From: Actinomadura logoneensis
GTDB taxonomy: Bacteria > Actinomycetota > Actinomycetes > Streptosporangiales > Streptosporangiaceae
NCBI RefSeq assembly: GCF_003428695.1
Contig: NZ_QURH01000200.1
Span: 1 to 59,573, forward strand
Reading direction: 5' to 3'
Length of the DNA stretch: 59,573 bases
Every line of letters starts with the position of its first letter. The stretch's first letter is position 1. Made by a program: the position numbers and the translations under genes. Under the pieces are notes generated by a model. That model saw only the letters and a list, made by a program, of their open reading frames with translations. It made no database searches and was not told the DNA's origin. Of this stretch, positions 43,136 through 51,824 are shown one piece after another.

Positions 43136-44377
43136 ATGACGCACCCCCTGCGCGACCGGGACTTCCGGTTGCTGTTCACCGCGCGGACGCTGTCCCTGTC
43201 GGGGGACGCCGTCGTCCCGGCGGCGCTGGCCCTGGCGGTCCTGCGCGTGACCGGGTCGGGCTCCGCGCTCGCGATCGTCCTCGCGGCGGCGATGCTGCCC
43301 CGGCTCGTGGCGCTCCCCCTCGGCGGCGTGCTCGCCGACCGCCGCGGCGCGCGGTCGATGGCGATCGGCACGGACACGCTCGCCTGCGCGGCCCAGCTGT
43401 GCACGGCCCTGCTGCTGCTCGGCGGACACCCGTCCCTGTGGCAGCTCGCCGCCGCGCAGGCCGTCGGCGGCGCGGCGTCCGGGCTGGCCCTTCCGACCCT
43501 GTCGCCGCTGGTCGTCGGCACCGCCCCCGCGGCGTCGCTGGGCCGCGCGAACGCGCTCCTGGGGACGGTCGCGGGCGCGACCCGGCTGCTCGGACCCGCC
43601 ATCGCGGGCACCTTCGTGCTCACCGTCGGCCCCGGCTGGACGTTCCTGCTCGACGCCGGGTCCTTCGGAGCCAGCGCGGTTCTGATCTCGTGCGCACGGG
43701 TCAAGCACAGGGCCTCTGAAGACGGCGAACCGGCAAAGTCCCTACGCGCAGACCTGCGGCAGGGCTGGAGGGAAGTCCGCGCACGCGACTGGTACTGGAC
43801 GAGCCTCATCGCCCACGCCGCATGGAACGGCGCACAGGGCGCCATGCTCACCCTCGCGCCGGTCATCGCCGTCCAGAGGCTCGGCGGAGAGACCGTCTGG
43901 ATCGTCACCACCGAAGCCGGTGCGGCCGGACTCGTCCTCGGGTCCCTGATAGCGGGACGCTACCGGCCGCGCCGTCCGGTGGCCGTCGCCAACGCGGGCT
44001 TGGCCGCCTACGCGATCCCACTGACGGCGTTGGCGTTCTATGCTCCGGCCCCGGTTTTCGTGACCTGCTACGGCTTGGCGTTGGCGGGGCTCGGTTTCCT
44101 CAATCCCACATGGTCATCGACCGTGCAGGCCATCATCCCCGCCAAATCGCTCGCAAGGGTCTCGTCCTACGACTGGCTGTTGTCGCTGGCAGCCGCGCCT
44201 CTCGGCTACACGCTCGGCCCCTGGGCCGCGTCCGCGTGGGGGCCGCGGGCCCCGCTGCTGGTCGCGGCCGTTCTGGTCGCCGCGTCCTGCCTGGGCACGC
44301 TGGCTGCCCCGGGCGTCCGCCGCCTCACCTTGGAACCTCCCAAGGCCGCACCGACGCCCGAGAAACAACCTGTCTGA
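43136..44377 (+). CDS. MFS transporter (efflux type)
   Basis: This is a 413-aa protein with about twelve hydrophobic segments. The motif A-like loop GGVLADRRGARSMAIGTD lies between helices 2 and 3, as in MFS_3/EntS-like exporters. A basic central loop (ARVKHRASEDGEPAKSLRADL) divides the two halves. The substrate is unknown. There is no ribosome site upstream, in line with a leaderless start. Transcription is probably controlled by the divergent MarR. From about 43,690 on, codon use is less GC3-extreme. Confidence 0.92.
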   Translation: MTHPLRDRDFRLLFTARTLSLSGDAVVPAALALAVLRVTGSGSALAIVLAAAMLPRLVALPLGGVLADRRGARSMAIGTDTLACAAQLCTALLLLGGHPSLWQLAAAQAVGGAASGLALPTLSPLVVGTAPAASLGRANALLGTVAGATRLLGPAIAGTFVLTVGPGWTFLLDAGSFGASAVLISCARVKHRASEDGEPAKSLRADLRQGWREVRARDWYWTSLIAHAAWNGAQGAMLTLAPVIAVQRLGGETVWIVTTEAGAAGLVLGSLIAGRYRPRRPVAVANAGLAAYAIPLTALAFYAPAPVFVTCYGLALAGLGFLNPTWSSTVQAIIPAKSLARVSSYDWLLSLAAAPLGYTLGPWAASAWGPRAPLLVAAVLVAASCLGTLAAPGVRRLTLEPPKAAPTPEKQPV

Positions 44378-44436
44378 GCTTCTGACAACACCGAGCGCTT
44401 GGGCAACACGAGCGTTTCCGGCAACACCGAGAGGTG

Positions 44437-44472
44437 GGCGGCCCCGGGACCACGGCGGTGACCGGGGCCGCC
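44437..44472. terminator. Hairpin between MFS and SPFH genes
   Basis: An 11-bp perfect stem (GGCGGCCCCGG with CCGGGGCCGCC) around a 14-base loop lies between converging genes. Just upstream GCAACACCGAG-type phrases repeat three times. Confidence 0.65.
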
Positions 44473-44479
44473 GACTCCG

Positions 44480-45571
44480 CTACCGCGGAGGACGAGGGCC
44501 GGACGGGTCCTCGCCGCCGCCCCCGATCCCCCTCTGGTCCTCCGGACGCGCGAGACCGGGCGCCTCCTCACCGCGCTTCGCCTCGTCCAGCTCCTGCTGC
44601 CGCCGCGCCGACTCGTCCAGTTCGTGGTGCTGCGGCTCGTCCAGGCCCAGCACCGGCGGGACGTCCTCGACCGACTGCATCGGCGGGGCCTGCTCGGTGG
44701 CCTTGGCGAGATCGTGCTCGGCCTTGGCGAGCCGCTCGCTCAGGTCCTGCTTCGGCTCGCCCGCGCCCGCCTGCTGCGCCGCCTGCGAACCGCCCGCCGC
44801 GCGCTCGAAGAACCGCAGGATCTCCACCGGCAGCGGCATGACCAGCGTGCTGTTCTTCTCCGCCGACACCTCGACGACCGTCTGCAGCAGGCGCAGCTGC
44901 AGGGCCGCCGGGTCCTGCGACATGATCTCGGCCGCCGCCGCCAGCCGCTTGGACGCCTGGAACTCGCCGTCCGCGGTGATGATCCGCGCGCGCCGCTCCC
45001 GCTCGGCCTCGGCCTGCCGGGCCATCGACCGCTTCATGCCCTCCGGCAGCGACACGTCCTTGATCTCGACCCGCTCGATCAGGATGCCCCACGGGTCCTG
45101 GGTGATCGTGTCGATGATGCCGCGCAGCCGCGCGTTGATCTTCTCCCGCTCGCCCAGCAGCTCCTGCATGTCGGACTGGCCGATGATCGACCGGAGCGAG
45201 GTCTGCGCGACGGTGGACACCGCGTAGCCGTAGTTCTGCACGTTCACGATCGCCTTCACCGGGTCCACCACCCGGAAGTAGACGACCGCGTCCACCCGCA
45301 CGCTCACGTTGTCCTGGGTGATGCCCTCCTGCGCGGGCACGCCCATGGTCACCGTCTGCTGGTTGACCTTCTGCATCCGCTCGACGAGCGGCAGGATGAC
45401 GGTCAGGCCGGGTTTGCGCACCGCGCCCGGGCGGAGCTGGCCGCCGCGCTGCACCTGGCCGAACCGGAACACGATGCCGTGCTCGAACTGCTGCACCACC
45501 CGGACCGCCGACGCCAGCCCGATGAGCGCGACCACAGCGATCGCTATGACAAGGAAGAGGACCACCGCCAT
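44480..45571 (-). CDS. SPFH/prohibitin-family membrane protein (slipin-like)
   Basis: This is a 363-aa protein. One N-terminal helix (AVVLFLVIAIAVVALIGLASAV) is followed by the SPFH domain: VVQQFEHGIVFRFGQV, LVERMQKVNQQTVTMGVPAQEGITQDNVSVRVDAVVYFRVVDP, then RSIIGQSDMQELLGEREKIN and LIERVEIKDVSLPEGMKRSMARQAEAERERRARII. A long charged C-terminus (about 110 residues) is Gln/Glu/Ala/Pro-rich. Such proteins organise membrane microdomains and often bind proteases. The ATG at 45571 follows AAGGCGG. It is divergent from the ArsA-like pair. Confidence 0.93.
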   Translation of the reverse strand: MAVVLFLVIAIAVVALIGLASAVRVVQQFEHGIVFRFGQVQRGGQLRPGAVRKPGLTVILPLVERMQKVNQQTVTMGVPAQEGITQDNVSVRVDAVVYFRVVDPVKAIVNVQNYGYAVSTVAQTSLRSIIGQSDMQELLGEREKINARLRGIIDTITQDPWGILIERVEIKDVSLPEGMKRSMARQAEAERERRARIITADGEFQASKRLAAAAEIMSQDPAALQLRLLQTVVEVSAEKNSTLVMPLPVEILRFFERAAGGSQAAQQAGAGEPKQDLSERLAKAEHDLAKATEQAPPMQSVEDVPPVLGLDEPQHHELDESARRQQELDEAKRGEEAPGLARPEDQRGIGGGGEDPSGPRPPR

Positions 45572-45816
45572 GGCGGGCCGCCTTTCAGCCGACTTGCCCC
45601 TGGGCCCGGCCCCCGGGCCCGGGCGGACCGGCCGCCTCGGCGGCCCGCGGGTCACCCGGTCCGGTGATCGGGCGCGGCGGGCCGGCGTCCGGTTCGCGTT
45701 TCCCAGCTAACCCGGTGGGCACGTCCGAGACAACGGTCCGCACCCGGAGTGACACCGTGTCAGGGATCACTTATGTACCGGGAGCCGGACTCCGAGGTCC
45801 TTGCCGAGCGAACGAT

Positions 45817-46824
45817 ATGGTCGATCGGGTGAGCGCGAGAGACACCGACTGGGACGGCGTACGCCTCCACGTGGTCACCGGGAAGGGCGGCACCGGCAAG
45901 ACCACCGTCGCCGCCGCCCTGGCCCTGGCCCTGGCGGCGGGCGGACGCAGGGTACTGCTGGTTGAGGTCGAGGGGCGGCAGGGGATCGCCCAGCTCTTCG
46001 ACGTCCCGCCGCTGCCCTACGAGGAGCGCCGCGTCGCGGTCGCCCCGGACGGCGGCGACGTCCACGCGCTCGCGGTGGACACCGAGGAGGCGCTCATCGA
46101 ATACCTCGAGATGTTCTACAACCTCAAGCGCGCCGGGAAGGCGATGACCAAGCTCGGCATCGTCGACTTCGTCACCACGATCGCGCCCGGCCTGCGCGAC
46201 GTCATCCTCACCGGCAAGACCTCCGAGTCGGTGCGGCGGCGGAACAAGGACGGCTCGTTCATCTACGACGCCGTCGTCATGGACGCCCCGCCGACCGGCC
46301 GCATCACCAAGTTCCTCAACGTCAACGAGGAGGTCTCCGGGCTCGCCAAGGTCGGCCCGGTCCGCAACCACGCCGACACCGTGATGAAGGTCGTGCGGAG
46401 CCCGGAGACGGCCGTCCACTTCGTCACGCTGCTGGAGGAGATGCCCGTCCAGGAGACGATGGACGGCATCCACGACCTGCGCGAGGCCGGACTCCCGGTC
46501 GGCGGCGTGTTCGTGAACATGGAGCACAAGCCCGTCCTGCCGCCGGACGCCCTCGCCGCCGCGGCGGCCGGGGAGCTGGACACCGACGAGATCGTCCGCG
46601 GCGTCAAGGCCGCCGGCCTGGAGAACGGCGCCGAGCGGATCGCCGCCGTCCTCGTCGCCGAGGCCGCCGAGCACGCCCGCCGCACGACCCTCCAGGCCCG
46701 CGAGAAGGAGCGCCTGGAGAGCCTGGACATCCCCCGCTACACCCTCCCCCTGCTCCCGCACGGCATGGACCTCGCCGGCCTCTACACCCTGGCCGAGGCC
46801 ATCCGGACCCAGGGCGCCGCATGA
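45817..46824 (+). CDS. Get3/ArsA-like ATPase, first of a pair
   Basis: This is a 335-aa SIMIBI ATPase. P-loop VTGKGGTGKTTVAAALAL is followed by LLVEVEGRQGIAQLFDVPPLPYEERRV and the switch-type VVMDAPPTGRITKFL. It matches M. tuberculosis Rv3679 in sequence type and position, one of two Get3-like proteins (called BagA/BagB in one study, from memory). Neither copy shows the Cys-Cys pair of eukaryotic Get3. Starts: ATG 45817 or GTG 45829, both without strong ribosome sites. The frame ends four bases into the next small ORF (ATGA). Confidence 0.9.
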   Translation: MVDRVSARDTDWDGVRLHVVTGKGGTGKTTVAAALALALAAGGRRVLLVEVEGRQGIAQLFDVPPLPYEERRVAVAPDGGDVHALAVDTEEALIEYLEMFYNLKRAGKAMTKLGIVDFVTTIAPGLRDVILTGKTSESVRRRNKDGSFIYDAVVMDAPPTGRITKFLNVNEEVSGLAKVGPVRNHADTVMKVVRSPETAVHFVTLLEEMPVQETMDGIHDLREAGLPVGGVFVNMEHKPVLPPDALAAAAAGELDTDEIVRGVKAAGLENGAERIAAVLVAEAAEHARRTTLQAREKERLESLDIPRYTLPLLPHGMDLAGLYTLAEAIRTQGAA

Positions 46825-46955
46825 CCGCCCCCACGGACGCGGCGACCGCGGTGGGCGTGACGGACGCGGTGACCGTGGCGGACGCGCGGGAGCGCGCGCA
46901 GGAGGGCGGCGTCCGGACGCGCCGCATGACCCCTGGTTCGACGGAGACTGTCTGA
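46821..46955 (+). CDS. 44-residue coupled ORF between the two ATPase genes
   Basis: The ATG overlaps the first ATPase's stop (ATGA), and the frame's TGA overlaps the next ATPase's ATG (TGATG). It encodes 44 residues rich in Thr, Ala and Val (MTAPTDAATAVGVTDAVTVA...). The perfect overlaps on both sides suggest that translation passes from gene to gene, with or without a functional peptide. Confidence 0.4.
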   Translation: MTAPTDAATAVGVTDAVTVADARERAQEGGVRTRRMTPGSTETV

Positions 46956-48088
46956 TGAGCCCGACCGGCAAGACCCCGCCCGCGCTGGACGTCGACGAGC
47001 TGCTGGACGACGCGCGCACGAAGATCATCGTGTGCTGCGGCTCCGGCGGCGTCGGCAAGACCACCACGGCCGCCGCGCTCGGCGTGCGCGCCGCCCGGCG
47101 CGGCCGGGACGTCGTCGTCCTCACCGTGGACCCGGCGCGGCGGCTCGCCCAGTCGATGGGGCTGTCGGAGCTGGACAACAACCCGCGCCGCATCGAGGTC
47201 GGCGGCGACGGCGAGCTGCACGCGATGATGCTCGACATGAAGCGCACCTTCGACGAGATCGTCGAGGCGCACGCCGATCCGGACCGGGCCCGGCAGATCC
47301 TCGCCAACCCCTTCTACCAGTCGCTCTCCTCGTCCCTGTCGGGCACGCAGGAGTACATGGCGATGGAGAAGCTCGGCCAGCTGCACCGCTCCGGCGCCTG
47401 GGACCTGATCATCGTGGACACCCCGCCCTCCCGGAACGCGCTGGACTTCCTGGACGCGCCCGAGCGGATGGGCCGCTTCCTGGACGGCCGGTTCATGAAG
47501 ATCCTCGCCGCCCCGGCCAAGACCGGCGGCCGGTTCGGGGTGAAGGTGATCAGCGCCGGGTTCGGCATGTTCACCGGCGTCATCAACAAGGTGCTGGGCG
47601 TCCAGCTGCTGCGCGACGTGCAGACGTTCGTGGCCGCGTTCGACACGATGTTCGGCGGGTTCCGCGAGCGCGCCGAGAAGACGTTCCGGCTGCTCCAGAC
47701 GCCGGGCACCGCGTTCCTGGTCGTCGCCGCCCCCGAGCCGGACGCGCTGCGCGAGGCGTCCTACTTCGTGGAACGGCTCGCCGAGGAGCGGATGCCGCTC
47801 GCCGGGCTGGTGGTGAACCGCGTCCACGAGGCCGACGACCTGCTGTCCGCCGCGCGCGCCCAGGCCGCCGCCGAGACGCTGGAGGAGCGCGGCGAGCACC
47901 CGCTCACCGCCGCGCTGCTGCGCCTGCACACCGACCGCGTCCAGCTCGCGGCGCGCGAGGAGCGGCTGCGCGAGAACTTCTCGTCCGCGCATCCGACCGT
48001 CCCGGTCGTCGCCGTCCCCGCTCAGGCGGAGGACGTCCACGACCTCGACGGCCTGGACCGCGTGGGCGCCGATCTGGCCGGCGCCTGA
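46955..48088 (+). CDS. Get3/ArsA-like ATPase, second of a pair
   Basis: This is a 377-aa ATPase. P-loop IVCCGSGGVGKTTTAAALG, then LTVDPARRLAQSMGLSELDNNPRRIEV and DLIIVDTPPSRNALDFLDAPERM. It corresponds to Rv3680. It is larger than its partner, with a Met-rich central helical region (FGMFTGVINKVLGVQLLRDVQTF) where Get3 holds tail-anchored segments, so a client-binding role is possible but unproven here. The pair precedes wblA and the PBP gene in Streptomyces and mycobacteria alike. The 3' end merges into a 27-bp repeat. Confidence 0.9.
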   Translation: MSPTGKTPPALDVDELLDDARTKIIVCCGSGGVGKTTTAAALGVRAARRGRDVVVLTVDPARRLAQSMGLSELDNNPRRIEVGGDGELHAMMLDMKRTFDEIVEAHADPDRARQILANPFYQSLSSSLSGTQEYMAMEKLGQLHRSGAWDLIIVDTPPSRNALDFLDAPERMGRFLDGRFMKILAAPAKTGGRFGVKVISAGFGMFTGVINKVLGVQLLRDVQTFVAAFDTMFGGFRERAEKTFRLLQTPGTAFLVVAAPEPDALREASYFVERLAEERMPLAGLVVNRVHEADDLLSAARAQAAAETLEERGEHPLTAALLRLHTDRVQLAAREERLRENFSSAHPTVPVVAVPAQAEDVHDLDGLDRVGADLAGA

Positions 48089-48190
48089 CCTCCGACCCGC
48101 GAGGGCCGCGCGCCTGCCTGGGGACACGACAGCCGTGCGCCTGCCTGGGGAACCGACGGCCGTGCGCCTGCCTGGGGACGCGACGGTCTC
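48081..48190. repeat. 27-bp tandem repeat next to the ATPase stop codon
   Basis: GCGCCTGCCTGGGGA recurs at 48110, 48137 and 48164 (27-bp period). A diverged unit with the ATPase stop (GCGCCTGACC at 48081) lies 29 bp earlier. Thus the array again abuts, and partly includes, the end of a gene. Confidence 0.88.
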
Positions 48191-48707
48191 GTGAGCCGCT
48201 TGTACGGCCTGACCTGGGGATTTACAGGCGCTTCTTGGGGAAATGACGCGGCGCGCCACAAGCTTCGGCGCGTGTCGCGTTATACGGCGAATGCCCGGTG
48301 GGTGAATGGCTCCCACCGGGCATTCGTCGTCCTATGACCGCGATGCGCGTCAGAACGGCACTTCCCCTATCTGAAGGCGGGCAAACCGCAAGATCATGGC
48401 CGGATCCGGTCATCGGGGTCGCAAGGACGCCTCCAATGCCCTTTCCGGCCCGTCCGAAATAGGCTGTGACCTGGCACGACAACGGCTGCGGTCCCGTCTC
48501 GCGATGATCGGGGGACCGCAGCCGTGTGCTCTTGTCGGTGCTCTTGGGAGCTCGTCGGTGCTCGTCCGTGCCGGTGTCCGGGCGTTCACGTTCGCACCCG
48601 CGGAGTTCGCGCACGTCCGGCCAACCCGGGCCGGACGCCCTCCCCACGAGAGCGCGCCTCCGCCGAGGGGCGAACGCTCGCCTCGCCGGGACGCCGGAGG
48701 ACGGGGC
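48191..48707. other. Convergent gap with two strong hairpins
   Basis: This gap between the ATPase gene and the end of wblA has no gene. Hairpin 1: 48288-48302 with 48312-48326 (15 bp, CGAATGCCCGGTGGG). Hairpin 2: 48482-48495 with 48512-48525 (14 bp, ACGGCTGCGGTCCC). They are probable terminators for the plus and minus transcripts. GTGCTC-type short repeats follow at 48,525-48,590. Confidence 0.65.
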
Positions 48708-49019
48708 CTAGCTCGCGACGAGCTCGCTCTCGTCGCCGTCGACCGACCGCTCGTACTCCTCCTTGGCGGTCTCCAGCAGATCGCGCCACGAGAGCACGTC
48801 CGGTCGCCGCCGCAGCAGCGCGCGCCGTTCCCGCTCGGTCATCCCGCCCCACACGCCGAACTCGATCCGGTTGTCGAGGGCGTCGGCGAGACATTCGGTC
48901 CGCACCGGGCAGCCGCGGCAGATGAGCTTGGCCCGGTTCTGCGCCGCACCCTGTACGAACAGGGCGTCCGGATCCGCGTTACGGCAGGCGGCGCGGGCGG
49001 TCCAATCCGTGATCCACAT
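48708..49019 (-). CDS. wblA: WhiB-family regulator WblA (WhiB4)
   Basis: This is a 103-aa iron-sulfur transcription regulator. Four cluster Cys are present: one in AACRNADPD and three in CRGCPVRTEC (C-x2-C-x5-C). GVWGG lies in the expected turn, followed by MTERERRALLRRRPDVLSW, the basic C-terminus that separates WblA/WhiB4 from other WhiB proteins. WblA represses antibiotic synthesis and supports development in Streptomyces; WhiB4 is a redox sensor in mycobacteria. ATG at 49019 follows GGGGAG. It is divergent from the PBP gene (49357), as in both reference genera. Confidence 0.96.
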   Translation of the reverse strand: MWITDWTARAACRNADPDALFVQGAAQNRAKLICRGCPVRTECLADALDNRIEFGVWGGMTERERRALLRRRPDVLSWRDLLETAKEEYERSVDGDESELVAS

Positions 49020-49356
49020 CTTGGCCCCACTCCCCTAGGGTCTGTGTCGATTTGCGCTCTATGGCCAGACGGGCGCGGACGTCGGGCCGCCAAACGAAAG
49101 CCGTGGGGAAGAACTTACGGAAGCGAGGGACGATTCAACAGCCCCCGATGGGCCCATTCTCGATATAGCCCACCGGGGCCATACCGCCGGAACGGACTAG
49201 TTACCTGTACTTGACGCGCGTGCCACGCCGCGGGTTGTCACCCTTGGGGCGGCCCTACGGGAACACAGCGGTTGGGGGGACTATGTTCGGGCTAAATCGC
49301 GGCGGGGCGGGGCAACCCGGCCCGAATGCACTGGTGGCGCCGCGTACTCTAGTCCC
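49020..49356. promoter_or_regulatory. wblA-PBP divergent control region
   Basis: A 337-bp spacer without genes. For the PBP, TACTCT at 49345-49350 ends six bases before the GTG, so it looks like a -10 for a leaderless transcript. For wblA the long upstream region (leader of up to about 300 bases) is expected, since wblA is heavily regulated in Streptomyces, but I cannot place its promoter securely. Confidence 0.5.
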
Positions 49357-51675
49357 GTGCATGATGCGAACGAAGGTCGGGGGAACGCCTTCTCCACGCT
49401 GTTCCGGTTGCTCGCGGCGAGCATCGCCGCCGGAGTCCTGGTCGCGCTGATCGCCCTGCCGGGCGTCGGCTCGACCGGCATGACGGCGCGCGACGCGGCG
49501 GAGAACTTCGAGAGCATGGACAGCAAGCTCGACTCGACACCACCGTCGGAGAAGACGGTCGTCTACGACGCGAGCGGCACCCAGATCGCGACCTTCTTCG
49601 ACCGGTACCGCGAGTCCGTCCGGCTCGACCAGGTCGCGCCCATCATGCGCACCGCGATGGTCGACATCGAGGACTACCGCTTCTACCACCACGGCGCGCT
49701 CGACCTGAAGGGCACCATCCGGGCCCTGGCGTCGAACGTCGAGTCCGAGGGCACGCAGGGCGGGTCCACGCTCACGCAGCAGTACGTCAAGAACATCCTG
49801 GTCGACCGGGCGCGCAACCAGAAGGAGTACCAGGAGGCGACGGCCCCGACGGCCGGCCGCAAGCTCCGCGAGCTGCGCTACGCCCTCGACATCGAGCGCA
49901 AGATGTCCAAGGACAAGATCCTCGAGGGTTACCTCAACATCGCCTACTTCGGCGCGGGCGCCTACGGCATCCAGGCCGCGGCCATGCGCTACTTCAGCAA
50001 GCCCGCCGCCCAGCTCACCCTGGACCAGGCCGCGCTGCTGGCGGGCATCACGCAGAACCCGAACGCCTACGACCCCATCCGCTTCCCGGACGCCGCCAAG
50101 AACCGCCGCAACACCGTCCTGCGCCGCATGCAGGAGCTCAACCACATCACCAAGGCGCAGGCGGACGCCGCGGTCGCCAAGCCCATCCGGCTGAACCGCA
50201 CCGACCCGACCGGCGGCTGCGAGACCAGCAAGGCCCCGTTCTTCTGCGAGTACGTGAAGTACGAGATGCTCAACGTCCTCTCGGACGGCAAGTACTGGTC
50301 GCTCCCGGGCAAGCGGCAGGTCGAGTACGTCAACAAGCTCAACCGCGGCGGCTACACCGTCCGCACCACGCTCGACATGGACGCCCAGCGCTCCCTCGAC
50401 TCGGCGCTGCGCGGCACGGTCACGCCGTCCGGCAACCGGGTCGCGGCCGAGGCCATGGTTCAGCCCGGCACCGGCAAGCTCCTCGCGGTGGGGCAGAGCA
50501 AGCGGTTCGGCGACTCCAAGGGCCGCACCAGCCTGAACCTGGCCGCCGACACCGCGCACGGCGGCGGCGCGGGCGTCTCGGCCGGCTCGACCTTCAAGGT
50601 CTTCACCCTCGCCGAGGCACTCGACCAGGGCATCCCGGTCAGCACCACGATCAACTCGCCGCAGACCACCTCGGTGAACTATCCGATGTGCAAGATCGGC
50701 AAGCTCAGCGGCGGCGGCCCCTGGCCCTCGGTCAGCAACGCCGGCGACTCCGAGGCGGGCAACTTCAACCTCAAGAGCGGCACCTGGCACTCGGTGAACA
50801 CCTTCTACGCCGAGCTGGAGAAGCGGGTCGGCGTCTGCAACGCGGTGAAGATGGCCGAGAAGTTCGGCCTGCGCAAGGCCACCGGCGCGCCGCTCGACCC
50901 CAACCCGTCCCAGGTGCTCGGCACCAACGACGTCGACATGGTGCACCTCGCCGCCGCCTACGCGGGCTTCGCGGCGCGCGGCCGGTACTGCTCGCCGGTC
51001 GCCATCACCCAGATCGTCGACCCGCAGGGCAAGTCGCTGAAGCTCCCCCCGCAGGACTGCCACCAGGCCGTCGACTCCAGCGTCGCGGACGAGGTCAACT
51101 CGATCCTCACCGGCGTCCTCACCAAGGGCACCGCGAAGAACATCGGCGGGATCGGCCGCCCGGCCGCCGGCAAGACCGGCACCTGTGAGAACTTCACCTG
51201 CGCCGTGTTCGCCGGCCACACCCCGAACCTGGCCGCCGCGGTCGCCTACTGGGACTTCCGCGGCCCCTGGAAGTACCCGGTCTACGGCGTCTACGGCGCC
51301 GACATCCCGGCGCCGATCTGGGCGCGGTCCATGCGCGGCGCACTGGCGGGCAAGCCGTCCCCCGGCTTCACCTCGCCGACCAAGAACTTCGGCGACACGA
51401 CCAAGGTCCCGGACCTGAAGGGCCAGTCGGTCGGCGCTGCGACCGCGGCGCTCAAGTCCGCCGGTTTCCAGGTGAAGGTCTCGCCGCGTCCGGTGAACTC
51501 CGACCAGCCCAAGGGCACGGTCGCGTCCACCTCCCCGGGCGCCGGCTCGGACGCCGACCTCAACACCGTCGTGATCCTCTACCTCAGCAACGGCTCCGCG
51601 AAGAAGCCGCCAGCCGGCCAGAAGCCCGGCCAGCAGCCCACCCAGGGCGCCAACGGCTGGCCCTGGCCCTTCTGA
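49357..51675 (+). CDS. Bifunctional penicillin-binding protein with PASTA domain (PonA2-type)
   Basis: This is a 772-aa class A PBP that polymerises and cross-links peptidoglycan. A transmembrane helix (LLAASIAAGVLVALIALPGVG) is followed by a GT51 domain with MVDIEDYRFYHHGALDLKG, EGTQGGSTLTQQYVKN, RKLRELRYALDIERKMSKDKILEGYLNIAYFG-type order. The transpeptidase has SAGSTFK (catalytic Ser), SVN and AGKTGT. One PASTA domain (KVPDLKGQSVGAATAALKSAG, then VILYLSNG) and a Pro/Gln tail end the protein. It starts with GTG at 49357 without a ribosome site. Gene order matches ponA2 beside whiB4. Confidence 0.96.
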   Translation: MHDANEGRGNAFSTLFRLLAASIAAGVLVALIALPGVGSTGMTARDAAENFESMDSKLDSTPPSEKTVVYDASGTQIATFFDRYRESVRLDQVAPIMRTAMVDIEDYRFYHHGALDLKGTIRALASNVESEGTQGGSTLTQQYVKNILVDRARNQKEYQEATAPTAGRKLRELRYALDIERKMSKDKILEGYLNIAYFGAGAYGIQAAAMRYFSKPAAQLTLDQAALLAGITQNPNAYDPIRFPDAAKNRRNTVLRRMQELNHITKAQADAAVAKPIRLNRTDPTGGCETSKAPFFCEYVKYEMLNVLSDGKYWSLPGKRQVEYVNKLNRGGYTVRTTLDMDAQRSLDSALRGTVTPSGNRVAAEAMVQPGTGKLLAVGQSKRFGDSKGRTSLNLAADTAHGGGAGVSAGSTFKVFTLAEALDQGIPVSTTINSPQTTSVNYPMCKIGKLSGGGPWPSVSNAGDSEAGNFNLKSGTWHSVNTFYAELEKRVGVCNAVKMAEKFGLRKATGAPLDPNPSQVLGTNDVDMVHLAAAYAGFAARGRYCSPVAITQIVDPQGKSLKLPPQDCHQAVDSSVADEVNSILTGVLTKGTAKNIGGIGRPAAGKTGTCENFTCAVFAGHTPNLAAAVAYWDFRGPWKYPVYGVYGADIPAPIWARSMRGALAGKPSPGFTSPTKNFGDTTKVPDLKGQSVGAATAALKSAGFQVKVSPRPVNSDQPKGTVASTSPGAGSDADLNTVVILYLSNGSAKKPPAGQKPGQQPTQGANGWPWPF

Positions 51676-51688
51676 CCCGCACGACGAC

Positions 51689-51721
51689 GAGGCCCCGGCA
51701 GCACTCGGCTACCGGGGCCTC
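51689..51721 (+). terminator. Hairpin terminator after the PBP gene
   Basis: A 10-bp perfect stem (GAGGCCCCGG with CCGGGGCCTC) around a 13-base loop. Just after it ACCAGGACGCTCAGCG occurs twice (about 51731 and 51780). Confidence 0.75.
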
Positions 51722-51824
51722 TCCATGGACACCAGGACGCTCAGCGGACGACGCGATGCGCCGAAACCGGTGCGGCGTCACCAGGACGCTCAGCGCCCGG
51801 ACCTCTCACCCGCGACGCCCGTGA

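Noticed and set aside
30919-46955. Two 44-codon coupled ORFs (30919 and 46821) as copies of one gene
   Set aside because: Equal length is a coincidence; their sequences are unrelated.
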